From: an uncultured Pseudomonadota bacterium
GTDB taxonomy: Bacteria; Pseudomonadota; Alphaproteobacteria; Rs-D84
Assembly: GCA_902795435.1 (NCBI GenBank)
Contig: CADBLE010000006.1
Span: 1-36,508 of the forward strand
Direction: 5' to 3'
Length of the DNA stretch: 36,508 bases
Shown here one piece after another: positions 18,965 to 27,639 of the stretch. Position 1 is the stretch's first letter; each line of letters opens with the position of its first letter. The position numbers and the translations under genes were made by a program. Below the pieces are notes generated by a model that was not told where the DNA came from, did not search any database, and saw only the letters and a list, made by a program, of their open reading frames with translations.

Positions 18965-20431
18965 ATGAAACTTGGGCGGAATATATTCGGTGTTGGTTTA
19001 ATGACAGGGATAAGTCGTATATTCGGTTTTATCCGCGATATGTTGATTGCAAGATTTTTGGGTGCTGGTCGTTTATCAGATATATTTTTGGCCGCATTCA
19101 GATTACCTAACCTGTTTCGTGATTTATTAGGCGAAGGCGCAATATCCGCTATATTTATTCCTATGTATACAGATATGAAAAAAGACGAAGGTTTTGCTAA
19201 AAATGTCTTTTCTTGGTTGATGTTGATATTGTTATGTATAACGGCTGTGTTTGAAATAGCGATGCCTTTGGTTATATGGGCATTAGCACCAGGTTTTGCA
19301 GAAGATCCTGGTAAAATGCAAATGACCATTATTATTGCGCGTATTATGTTCTTTTATTGCATATTTATTTGCGGTTCTGCATTTTTATCCGCTATATTAA
19401 ATGCACATTCCAGATTCTTGCTGGCGGCGTTTATGCCGGTAATGTTAAATATTATGTTGATTGTTGCGCTGGCGTCTTCTTTGTTATACGGCAACGGAAT
19501 TATATTGTATGTAATGGCAGGCACCGTCGTTTTATCTGGTTTCGTTCAATTTTTAATATTATTGGCCAGAATCAGACAAAAGCATTTCGGTTTAAGATTG
19601 GTTATACCACATTGGAACGGTCAAATTAAAAACATGTTCAAAAGATTCTTGGTGTCTTTGGTTGGTTCTGGATTCTATCAAATAACAATTATCGTTGGAA
19701 CATTGGTTGCCAGTTTTGAATCTGGGGCGGTATCTTGGCTGTATTATTCCGACAGAATTATTCAATTACCGTTTGCAATGATAGGTTTGGCGGTTGGAAC
19801 GGTTTTAATGTCATCTATTTCAAATGCGCTGGCTGATAAAAACATGCGCAGTATTTATATTCAACAAAATTATTCTATGCGTCGTTCCATGATGTTGATT
19901 ATACCATGCGTGGTTGGTCTGTTCGTATTGGCAGAACCGATTATCAGATTTTTATTCCAATATGGTGCATGGACATCTGAATCTACACATGCGGTCGCAA
20001 TGGCTATCAAAATACAATGTTTGGTTTTACCAGCCATGCTGATAAGCCAAATTTACAGCAAAACATTATACGCATCACAAGATGTGAATACGCCTGTCCG
20101 AACCAGTATGGTTTCATTGGCGATTGCAACATTTGTTTATATCGCATTATTCCCTGTCATTGGTTATTTATCCATACCTGTCGGGGTTGTAATCAGTGGA
20201 TATGTCAAAAACTATTTATTGGGTCGCGTATGCCGTAAAAGACAACTTGTAAAAACAGACAAGAAAACATTTATGTCTTTCATTGCATTCAGTGTTATTT
20301 CTGTGGCATTGGGTGGTATTTTATACATGTTTAACATAACCAGCATATTATCGCTTATGATTGCAATCGGTGGTTTTGGTATTTTATATTTACCAACCGC
20401 ATTTATCATAGACAGATATATAATAAAATAA
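18965..20431 (+). CDS. murJ: Lipid II flippase MurJ
   Basis: 488 residues, about 13-14 membrane helices. Flips lipid II across the inner membrane for peptidoglycan synthesis. N-terminus MKLGRNIFGVGLMTGISRIFGFIRDMLIARFLG and RLPNLFRDLLGEGAISAIFIPMY are the classic MviN signature; SRIFGFIRD and later GAVSWLYYSDRIIQLPFAMIG match family blocks. Length slightly short of E. coli MurJ but complete. Followed by rlpA with its own promoter. Confidence 0.96.
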   Translation: MKLGRNIFGVGLMTGISRIFGFIRDMLIARFLGAGRLSDIFLAAFRLPNLFRDLLGEGAISAIFIPMYTDMKKDEGFAKNVFSWLMLILLCITAVFEIAMPLVIWALAPGFAEDPGKMQMTIIIARIMFFYCIFICGSAFLSAILNAHSRFLLAAFMPVMLNIMLIVALASSLLYGNGIILYVMAGTVVLSGFVQFLILLARIRQKHFGLRLVIPHWNGQIKNMFKRFLVSLVGSGFYQITIIVGTLVASFESGAVSWLYYSDRIIQLPFAMIGLAVGTVLMSSISNALADKNMRSIYIQQNYSMRRSMMLIIPCVVGLFVLAEPIIRFLFQYGAWTSESTHAVAMAIKIQCLVLPAMLISQIYSKTLYASQDVNTPVRTSMVSLAIATFVYIALFPVIGYLSIPVGVVISGYVKNYLLGRVCRKRQLVKTDKKTFMSFIAFSVISVALGGILYMFNITSILSLMIAIGGFGILYLPTAFIIDRYIIK

Positions 20432-20434
20432 AAT

Positions 20435-20463
20435 TTGCAACTGGCTTTTTATTATGATAAAAT
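20435..20463 (+). promoter_or_regulatory. rlpA promoter
   Basis: TTGCAA, 17-bp spacer, TAAAAT; AGGAG follows at 20504-20508, 7 bases before the ATG at 20516. Confidence 0.55.
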
Positions 20464-20515
20464 AACATATATGAAAGTATATGGGATGGTCCCATACAAA
20501 TCTAGGAGTGAGAAT

Positions 20516-21391
20516 ATGAAAAGAATAGTATCCCTTACGGTTTTGACCGCTTTGGTTGCCGGTTGTATAAATACCAGCAACGATGTTTCAGATTATGGCT
20601 ATGAAGGTTTTGCCGAAGAACAATTGGTAACAACACCTGCCACATTAAATAACGATGCTTATTTATTAGCCGCTGCACCAAAATATTATATCGGTGGTGC
20701 ATATAAAATTGAAGATGTTCAATATATCCCTGGCGAAGATTTAACATATAATCAAACCGGTGTTGCAGGTATTATCCCTGTTGAATTAAACGGAAATAAA
20801 ACCAGCAACGGTGAAACTTACGATTCTAACCAATTGGTCGCAACAAGTAAAACTTTGCCTTTGCCAACAATCGCAAAAGTTACCAATTTGGAAAACGGTA
20901 ATTCAGTCGTTGTCCGTATAAACAACCGTGGTCCATTTGTGAATACACGTATCATGGATTTATCAACCGCCGCTGCACAACAAATCGGTATGAATGGAAA
21001 TACAAAAGTCCAAGTACAAGTATTAGCACCAGAATCAACAACTGTTAAAACCGCAACATTGGGTGAAACAGCGAAAACAGAAACTGTTGTAGAAACAGCA
21101 ACTGTTCAACCAGAAACACCTGCTGAACCAGCACCTGTTGCCGCAACAACAGGCGAATACAGTGTACAGGTTGCCGCAGTTTATAGCGAAGATAACGCAT
21201 CATCTTTGGCAAAAGATTTGTCTTCATACGGTAATGCAGTTGTCGTTCACGAAGGCGACATGTACAAAGTCAGAATTATCGATTTAGACGCAGCCAAGGC
21301 CCGTCATGTAATTGACGCATTGCGTTCTGATAGAGGCATGGCCCCAGGTTTGTTAAAATCTGGTAAATGGGTAAATGCTGACAGCATTTAA
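20516..21391 (+). CDS. rlpA: RlpA-like lipoprotein with DPBB and SPOR domains, altered active site
   Basis: 291 residues from ATG 20516, chosen for the AGGAG and the signal peptide ending VAGC. Residues about 57-170 are a double-psi beta-barrel of the RlpA type (YYIGGAYKIED..., KTSNGETYD, LENGNSVVVRINNRGPF), then a Thr/Ala/Pro-rich linker, then a SPOR domain (about 215-290, EYSVQVAAVYSEDNA...YKVRI) that binds denuded septal peptidoglycan. Active RlpA enzymes are lytic transglycosylases using Glu, His and Asp; here Glu100 is kept but the H of AAHKTLP is Ser111 and the D of INDRGPF is Asn137, and the ASWYG block is replaced. Probably a structural or binding protein rather than an active enzyme. 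Likely septal. Confidence 0.88.
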   Translation: MKRIVSLTVLTALVAGCINTSNDVSDYGYEGFAEEQLVTTPATLNNDAYLLAAAPKYYIGGAYKIEDVQYIPGEDLTYNQTGVAGIIPVELNGNKTSNGETYDSNQLVATSKTLPLPTIAKVTNLENGNSVVVRINNRGPFVNTRIMDLSTAAAQQIGMNGNTKVQVQVLAPESTTVKTATLGETAKTETVVETATVQPETPAEPAPVAATTGEYSVQVAAVYSEDNASSLAKDLSSYGNAVVVHEGDMYKVRIIDLDAAKARHVIDALRSDRGMAPGLLKSGKWVNADSI

Positions 21392-21412
21392 TATAAATAC
21401 TATTCTTTAATA

Positions 21413-21437
21413 AAACCACCCTGATGGGTGGTTTTTT
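21413..21437. terminator. Bidirectional terminator after rlpA
   Basis: AAACCACCC, TGAT, GGGTGGTTT, then T-run; it also overlaps the end of the convergent lipoprotein gene. Confidence 0.85.
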
Positions 21438-21885
21438 ATTTGTCTGATTTAATTTCCAGTTTATCCAAAATAGAATTTAATTTATTCACAGAACTGTTCG
21501 CACACCCGCGTCCACGCCATGATAAAATTTCTGTTCCATTTGTACGGTCTGATATAGAAACATTAAAATTCCACCACCAGAAACCGTTAAACACACACCA
21601 AATTGGGCGTAATATTTCTTGTCTTTCTTCTACACGAACAACATATCTTGCCTTTACAGGTATAGTAACGGTTTCACGATCGCCAGCGGGACTGGCCGAT
21701 TTTAATATACCAACCGTTGTTTTATATCCACGATTTTCCATGGTTTCTTTGATAGAACGTTCCATAGAATATCCGCCACGACGCGCAAAAATCAAACTGT
21801 TTTTATCCAAACTATCAGGTTTCAGATATACACTGTTGCACGCCGTCAAAGATACACTTAAAAACACCAACCAAAATAAACGCAT
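21436..21885 (-). CDS. Lipoprotein of unknown function
   Basis: 149 residues. Signal peptide with lipobox LTAC (Cys16), so a lipid-anchored envelope protein. The mature part has strands with WCVFNGFWWWNFNVSISD and an RGRGC near the C-terminus, giving two more Cys that might form a disulfide. An AAGGAAT precedes the ATG. Family not recognised. A promoter (21907-21936) is visible, so it is transcribed alone, and it shares a terminator with rlpA. Confidence 0.65.
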   Translation of the reverse strand: MRLFWLVFLSVSLTACNSVYLKPDSLDKNSLIFARRGGYSMERSIKETMENRGYKTTVGILKSASPAGDRETVTIPVKARYVVRVEERQEILRPIWCVFNGFWWWNFNVSISDRTNGTEILSWRGRGCANSSVNKLNSILDKLEIKSDK

Positions 21886-21906
21886 GAATTTATTCCTTTT
21901 GCCTTG

Positions 21907-21936
21907 ATTCTAGCCCAATATATTTTGATAAATCAA
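21907..21936 (-). promoter_or_regulatory. Promoter of the lipoprotein gene
   Basis: Minus-strand TTGATT (21936-21931), 18-bp spacer, TAGAAT (21912-21907), about 22 bases before the ATG at 21885. Confidence 0.5.
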
Positions 21937-21942
21937 GCATAA

Positions 21943-21967
21943 AAAAACGCCCATGCGGGCGTTTTTA
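21943..21967 (-). terminator. Rubrerythrin terminator
   Basis: ACGCCC/GGGCGT stem with 4-base loop and T-run on the minus strand, 20 bases past the rubrerythrin stop. Confidence 0.8.
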
Positions 21968-21985
21968 TAAACACAATTTCTGTTT

Positions 21986-22606
21986 TTAATCTTTTGTTGT
22001 GTATTCACAGAAACCTTCGTTTGTGTCGCAACGGGAAATAACACCTTCGCTGATGAAATAACCCTGTGGGTGCAAACATGCAGGACATACAGATGGTGCT
22101 TCTGTGCCAATGTGCCAATTACCACAATTTGTGCAACGCCACATAACAATTTTATCAGATTTGAATAATGTGCCGTTTTCAATTGCTTCTGCCAATGCAC
22201 GGAAACGAGATTCATGATAACGTTCTGCATAACCAATGTTTTTCAATACTTCTGCGATTGCTGTGAAACCTTCCTGGGCAGCAATTTGTGCAAACTTTGG
22301 ATACATATCTGTGTTTTCTTCGTGTTCACCAAAAGCAGCCGCTTTCAGATTTTCCAATGTTTCACCGATTTTACCGGCTGGGAAAGATGCTGTGATTTCA
22401 ATATCGCCACCTTCTAAATATTTAAAAAGACGTGAAGCGTGTTCTTTTTCTTGTTCCGCAGTTTCAAGAAAGATTTTTGCAATTGCTTCATATCCGTCTT
22501 TTTTTGCCTGAGATGCAAAGAAAGTATAACGATTACGTGCCTGGGATTCACCGGCAAAAGCAATCAATAAATTTTTTTCTGTCTGGGTTCCTTTCAATGA
22601 TACCAT
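21986..22606 (-). CDS. rbr: Rubrerythrin
   Basis: 206 residues. Peroxide-detoxifying diiron protein of anaerobes. The N-terminal ferritin-like domain has FAGESQARNRY, then AEQEKEHASRLFKYLEG and a second iron-binding pair around IGYAERYHESRFRAL. The C-terminal rubredoxin-like domain has CTNCG and CPAC for an FeS4 centre. A short extension after this (CDTNEGFCEYTTKD) contains two extra Cys not typical of the family. AAGGAG lies before the ATG. It stands alone with its own promoter and terminator. Suggests an anaerobic or microaerobic host. Confidence 0.93.
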   Translation of the reverse strand: MVSLKGTQTEKNLLIAFAGESQARNRYTFFASQAKKDGYEAIAKIFLETAEQEKEHASRLFKYLEGGDIEITASFPAGKIGETLENLKAAAFGEHEENTDMYPKFAQIAAQEGFTAIAEVLKNIGYAERYHESRFRALAEAIENGTLFKSDKIVMWRCTNCGNWHIGTEAPSVCPACLHPQGYFISEGVISRCDTNEGFCEYTTKD

Positions 22607-22649
22607 TTGTTTTCTCCTTGTTGGTTTGTGTTAGTTTTATTTCGCTCTA

Positions 22650-22678
22650 ATTTTACCAGAGAAATCCAGTAAAATCAA
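22650..22678 (-). promoter_or_regulatory. Rubrerythrin promoter with overlapping palindrome
   Basis: Minus-strand TTGATT (22678-22673), 17-bp spacer, TAAAAT (22655-22650). The spacer and boxes carry TTTTAC and GTAAAA as an inverted repeat 12 bases apart, a possible operator for an oxidative-stress regulator; this part is inference. Confidence 0.5.
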
Positions 22679-22683
22679 AAAAA

Positions 22684-23187
22684 TTATTTTCTGGTGTTTT
22701 GATTCATTGCTGATTTAACAACATCCATGTATTCATCTAATAATTTAAGCCCCAAAAACGCACGTGCAGATTCTATAGTTTTACCGTAACCCCAACATAC
22801 GCCTTTGTTTGTCACACTTTTTGATACGATATAATCGCTTGTTTTACCGTTGGTCATAAAAGGCCCATAACAATTATATCCAACAGATTTTGCGTTATAG
22901 TATTCAAATTCAGTTTTATCCCTGTATTTTATTCTGTCCATGATAACCATATCCCTGTCACGAACACGTGTAATTTCATAAGGAAAATGGTTTTGCACAC
23001 GCCAAAATCCGCCAACGAAAGCCAATCTGTTTACACTAACTTTGTTTAATGGGATTTTTCTAAGATTTGCATCAACGGCATAAATACCATTTTGTGTACA
23101 AGCTATATCATATGCCTTTTTTCTATCTGCAAAGGTCTTGTATTCGTCCATTGGATTTTCTAAAACTTTGATTTGTTTTACACACAT
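22684..23187 (-). CDS. Uncharacterised protein downstream of obgE
   Basis: 167 residues from the ATG at 23187 (a second ATG 12 codons in, MDEYKTF, is possible). Soluble, no signal peptide, no family recognised. Aromatic-rich, with alternating strands in the middle (KSVGYNCYGPFM, GVCWGYGKTIESARAFLGLKLLDEYM). Starts 3 bases after the obgE stop, so it is cotranscribed. No link with Obg function can be read. Confidence 0.55.
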   Translation of the reverse strand: MCVKQIKVLENPMDEYKTFADRKKAYDIACTQNGIYAVDANLRKIPLNKVSVNRLAFVGGFWRVQNHFPYEITRVRDRDMVIMDRIKYRDKTEFEYYNAKSVGYNCYGPFMTNGKTSDYIVSKSVTNKGVCWGYGKTIESARAFLGLKLLDEYMDVVKSAMNQNTRK

Positions 23188-23190
23188 AAC

Positions 23191-24225
<1,035 letters not shown>

Positions 24226-24233
24226 TTAAAAAC

Positions 24234-24262
24234 TTGCAATTTCTAGTATAAATATTTATAAT
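24234..24262 (+). promoter_or_regulatory. tmRNA promoter
   Basis: TTGCAA, 17-bp spacer, perfect TATAAT; transcription would start near 24269, just before the acceptor piece. Confidence 0.65.
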
Positions 24263-24268
24263 GTACAT

Positions 24269-24585
24269 TGCCATGCAAATGGTGATGATTCTGAATTCTT
24301 TGCGGAATAATCGTTTTGGACTGGGGGGCGGTACCCCACAGCTCCACCAATTTTTATGGGGCTGACATAGTTTCGACAGGCGAAATAAAGGCAAATAGAT
24401 TGAATCCGGGTTGTTCCGTTATAAACAAACTAAAAACTGAATGGCGATAGAATCGCTGCGAACGACAATGTTCGCTTTGCAATGGCTGCTTAATATAGCA
24501 TAGAAATACATTGGCAATTGTTGATGTATTTCACTTTAGCTTTTGCGGGGTCTGTCGGGTACCTGGCACCAGAAACCCGATATGA
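24269..24585 (+). ncRNA. ssrA: Circularly permuted two-piece tmRNA (ssrA)
   Basis: Rescues stalled ribosomes. Gene order is permuted: the acceptor piece comes first (CAGCTCC, then ACCA, ending 24349), then an 8-base spacer (24350-24357), then the coding piece starting GGGGCTGACATAGTTTCGAC at 24358. GGGGCTG pairs with CAGCTCC over 7 bp. Long-range pairs also join the pieces: GCAAA (24391) with TTTGC (24299) and GAATC (24402) with GATTC (24287). T stem TGGGG/CCCCA encloses loop GGCGGTA rather than TTCGANT. The tag reading frame (24458-24493) is ANDNVRFAMAA-stop, so the full tag is AANDNVRFAMAA. Downstream stems GAAATACAT/ATGTATTTC and TCGGGT/ACCCGA end the coding piece; both ends are approximate. 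Confidence 0.92.
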
Positions 24586-24610
24586 ATGATAAAATAAAAA
24601 GGAAAATAAA

Positions 24611-24844
24611 ATGTTCGGAAAAATCAAAAAAATATTCTTTACAGGCGTGTTCGGTGTTTTATACATTTCTTACATCGCACAATTTGTATATGTTTTGGCA
24701 TATTTACAGGGTTGCCAAGAAAAAGTTATCGCATTGGCATTATTGTCTGTTGAATGGTTGGTTTTGATTGGTGCACGTTATTTATCAAAACGCTCCAGCA
24801 ATAACGCACAATCTCACGGAAACAATTTTGTTCGCCGTCGTTAA
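24611..24844 (+). CDS. Small two-helix membrane protein
   Basis: 77 residues with AAGGAAAA before the ATG. Two membrane helices (about 10-35, FFTGVFGVLYISYIAQFVYVL, cut here; and 41-62, KVIALALLSVEWLVLIGARYL) separated by a short loop CQEK; the C-terminus is basic and ends RRR. Family not recognised. No promoter separate from tmRNA is evident, so it may be expressed by read-through. Followed by its own terminator. Confidence 0.6.
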   Translation: MFGKIKKIFFTGVFGVLYISYIAQFVYVLAYLQGCQEKVIALALLSVEWLVLIGARYLSKRSSNNAQSHGNNFVRRR

Positions 24845-24868
24845 TATAAACGATTGAGAAAAATAAAA

Positions 24869-24900
24869 AATTCTCTGATTTTCCATCAGGGAATTTTTTT
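24869..24900 (+). terminator. Terminator after the small membrane protein
   Basis: AATTCTCTGAT, TTTCC loop, ATCAGGGAATT (11 bp, one G-U), then T-run. Confidence 0.85.
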
Positions 24901-24905
24901 ATACC

Positions 24906-24933
24906 TTGAAAAATCTATAAAATATTCTATATT
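24906..24933 (+). promoter_or_regulatory. Promoter of the Lon-like gene
   Basis: TTGAAA, 16-bp spacer, TATATT. The -10 box ends 10 bases before the ATG at 24944, so the transcript would have almost no leader. No ribosome-binding sequence is seen in ACAAATGCT. Confidence 0.5.
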
Positions 24934-24943
24934 TACAAATGCT

Positions 24944-26704
24944 ATGAAAGAATTTATTTTACCTGTTCGTGATTTGGTTGTACATCCGGGCCTGACGGTG
25001 CCGGTGTATGTCGATAATCCTATGTCTGTTGCATGTATAGAATCAGCAATGGAACAAAGTCGCAAAATTGTTTTATGCCCACAACATGGTTGGCCATATC
25101 CAGTAATTGCAAACGATTTATTCACGACGGGTACATACGGTGAAATTGCCCAGGTTTTACACATGCCTGACGGTGCGGTTCATACAATAATCAGAACAAC
25201 TGATGTTGTAGAATTATCAAATATAAGTGTTGATAAACGCATTTTTTCCGCGGATATTACCCCTGTTCATATATTGGACGACCAAGATTTAGAACAAACA
25301 CTTATCTTGCGTGATAAAATTGCAGATGTAATGCAAGAATTGACTAATAATCACAAATCAAAAATTGAAAAATTACGTGCGGTTATCCAAAATTATCCAT
25401 TACCTGCATTTATAGATTCTGTGATTCAAATGGCAGAAATAGATACAGAAAACGCTATCAATATTCTAAGAATAACCAGTTGGCGCGAAAAATTGATTGC
25501 CCTATTGGAACAGGTTTTATTGGTTCTTGAAACACAAAAAATTGAATCTGATATAAATCGTCGTATTCAAAATCAAATGGAAAGCGGTCAAAGACAGGCT
25601 ATTTTACAAGAAAAATTGCGTGCTATCCAAAAAGAAATGGGTGAAGATGACGAAGAAGAAAATTCAACCATCAGCATACGCAAAAAGATTGAAAAATCTA
25701 ATATGCCAAAAGAAGTCAAAGAAAAGGCAATGTCTGAATTAAAACGTATGCGCGCAATGTCCCCAATGTCCCAGGAAGGCGGATTATTAAAAACATATCT
25801 TGATGAATTATTGTCTATGCCATGGGATAAAAGTGATTCTTTCCCAATAGATTTACAAACCGCACGCGAAACATTGGACAAAGAACACTCGGGTATGAAA
25901 TCCGTCAAAGAAAGAATTTTAGAACATATTGCTGTTATGAAAAAAACGGGCAAAAACCGTGGCAGTATTTTATGCTTTGTTGGCGCACCTGGTGTTGGTA
26001 AAACATCACTTTGCAAATCTATCGCAGACGCATTGGGCCGTAAATATTGCAGAATTTCTTTGGGTGGCATTTCTGATGAATCTCATTTCCGCGGGCACAG
26101 AAAAACATATATCGGCGCACAATGTGGTCGCATTATGGACGCGTTAAAAAGATGCAAAACAAACAATCCTGTTATTGTATTGGACGAAATAGATAAAATG
26201 GGACGCGATTGGCGTGGTGACCCTGAATCTGCCCTGCTCGAAATATTAGACCCAGAACAAAACAAAACTTTCCGTGATCATTATTTGGAAGTAGATTTTG
26301 ATTTATCAAACATTTTGTTTATTGCGACATCTAATTCGTTAAATATGTCTTCTGCATTGAAAGACCGTATGGAAATCATTGAAATTCCGGCATACACAGA
26401 ACAAGAAAAATTATGTATTGCACGTGAACATTTATTGGAACGTGCCGCAAATGATACGGGTTGGAATGTTGAAAATATCGTTATAGATGATGATGCAATA
26501 TTACATATTATTCGTGAATACACATCTGAACAAGGTGTCCGTGAATTACAACGTGAAATATCTGCTATGTTGCGTCGCAGTTTGCTGGAAAATAATGGCG
26601 AAGATGTTAAAACAGAATTTACAAAAGAAAAAATCGACCAATTATTATCTGTTCATAATCACGCAAACATAAATAACAAAATTGGTTTCAGCGCCAGAAT
26701 ATAA
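24944..26704 (+). CDS. Lon-like AAA+ ATPase lacking the peptidase domain
   Basis: 586 residues from ATG 24944; an upstream in-frame start at 24854 would cross the terminator at 24869 and is rejected. The N-terminal LAN domain begins ILPVRDLVVHPGLTVPV; a helical region with QAILQEKLRAIQKEMGEDD follows. AAA+ module: Walker A GAPGVGKTS at residue 347, Walker B VIVLDEID at 410, ATSN sensor, then DRMEIIEIPAYT. These match Lon well. The sequence ends NNKIGFSARI, where the peptidase domain (normally about 200 residues with a Ser-Lys dyad) should start, and the next gene begins 18 bases on. So it is a natural or recent truncation to an ATPase/chaperone form. Not annotated lon to avoid implying proteolysis. 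Confidence 0.88.
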   Translation: MKEFILPVRDLVVHPGLTVPVYVDNPMSVACIESAMEQSRKIVLCPQHGWPYPVIANDLFTTGTYGEIAQVLHMPDGAVHTIIRTTDVVELSNISVDKRIFSADITPVHILDDQDLEQTLILRDKIADVMQELTNNHKSKIEKLRAVIQNYPLPAFIDSVIQMAEIDTENAINILRITSWREKLIALLEQVLLVLETQKIESDINRRIQNQMESGQRQAILQEKLRAIQKEMGEDDEEENSTISIRKKIEKSNMPKEVKEKAMSELKRMRAMSPMSQEGGLLKTYLDELLSMPWDKSDSFPIDLQTARETLDKEHSGMKSVKERILEHIAVMKKTGKNRGSILCFVGAPGVGKTSLCKSIADALGRKYCRISLGGISDESHFRGHRKTYIGAQCGRIMDALKRCKTNNPVIVLDEIDKMGRDWRGDPESALLEILDPEQNKTFRDHYLEVDFDLSNILFIATSNSLNMSSALKDRMEIIEIPAYTEQEKLCIAREHLLERAANDTGWNVENIVIDDDAILHIIREYTSEQGVRELQREISAMLRRSLLENNGEDVKTEFTKEKIDQLLSVHNHANINNKIGFSARI

Positions 26705-26721
26705 AAAAAAGGAAACACAAC

Positions 26722-27252
26722 ATGATTTTGGTTATAAATACTTCAGAACGTGGTATAGAATTATTGTTGGACGATAAACACACAAAAATAGACGCTGAAA
26801 AACAAGCAATCGCCTTGCCAAATGCAGTAATGAATTTCTTGCAAGAAAACAATGCTTCTATGCGTGATTTAACCGCCATTGGTGTTATTGTTGGACCAGG
26901 CAGTTTTACTGGTATTCGTATGGGTATCGCATACGCAAAAGGTATCGGTATTGCATTAAATATACCTGTCGTTCCTGTAAATGTATTTGAATTATATTTA
27001 CATGAAACACCAAACGCATTTGTTGCGATAGATTCTGGCCGTGGTGATTTCTTTGTTGCGTCCCCTGTGCATACACCTGGGACAATGACTATTGACGAAG
27101 TAGAAACAGAACAAATGAAATGTCCATCAACCGTTGGTCATAAACCATACAATTTTATGTGTGCAAAAGACATTGTTGAAACAAAAATTAAAAATGGTAA
27201 TTTAGAACCTGTGATTCCAATGTATTTAAGACCAAGTTATGCTGAAAAATAA
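26722..27252 (+). CDS. tsaB: tRNA threonylcarbamoyladenosine protein TsaB
   Basis: 176 residues. Partner of TsaD in t6A37 synthesis, not catalytic itself. N-terminus MILVINTSERGIELLL is the ASKHA phosphate-binding strand; GVIVGPGSFTGIRMGIAYAKGIG is the family signature. It is shorter than E. coli TsaB (231) because the C-terminal part is reduced. AAAGGAAA precedes the ATG. Its stop overlaps the next start (TAATG), and it is probably cotranscribed with the Lon-like gene. Confidence 0.92.
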   Translation: MILVINTSERGIELLLDDKHTKIDAEKQAIALPNAVMNFLQENNASMRDLTAIGVIVGPGSFTGIRMGIAYAKGIGIALNIPVVPVNVFELYLHETPNAFVAIDSGRGDFFVASPVHTPGTMTIDEVETEQMKCPSTVGHKPYNFMCAKDIVETKIKNGNLEPVIPMYLRPSYAEK

Positions 27253-27638
27253 TGTTTGATGAAATCGCAAATCTTCATGCAAAATGTTTTCCTGAACACC
27301 CATGGTCATCAGATGATTTTCGTGATTTGAAAAAATCTGGATGCGAAATTATTATGTCTGAAAACGGGTTTATTGTTTATCGTTCTGTGGTTGATGAAGC
27401 GGAAATAATTACCATTGGTGTAAACCCTGAAATGCAACGCAAAGGTATCGCAACCGCTATGATTGGTATAATTGAAAATATCCTTAAAAATCAAGGGGTT
27501 AAAAAAATATTTTTAGAAGTTTCTTCAACAAATATTGCGGGACAAAAATTATATGAATCAACCGGTTTCAAGAACGTTGGTTTGCGCCCTAAATACTATA
27601 ATGGTGTTGATGCAATTTTAATGGAAAAACAATTATAA
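27252..27638 (+). CDS. rimI: GNAT acetyltransferase, RimI-like
   Basis: 128 residues. RimI acetylates the N-terminal Ala of ribosomal protein S18; the family often sits beside tsaB. AEIITIGVNPEMQRKGIATAMI carries the acetyl-CoA loop (Q-x-x-G-x-A), and FLEVSSTNIAGQKLYESTGF is the RimI block. Start overlaps the tsaB stop. It ends one base before the convergent helicase gene. Substrate beyond S18 is not shown. Confidence 0.88.
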   Translation: MFDEIANLHAKCFPEHPWSSDDFRDLKKSGCEIIMSENGFIVYRSVVDEAEIITIGVNPEMQRKGIATAMIGIIENILKNQGVKKIFLEVSSTNIAGQKLYESTGFKNVGLRPKYYNGVDAILMEKQL

Positions 27639-27639
27639 T

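Noticed and set aside
26660..26722. Frameshift at the end of the Lon-like gene restoring a peptidase domain
   Set aside because: Only 18 bases separate the stop from tsaB and no frame carries peptidase motifs, so the domain is absent, not shifted.
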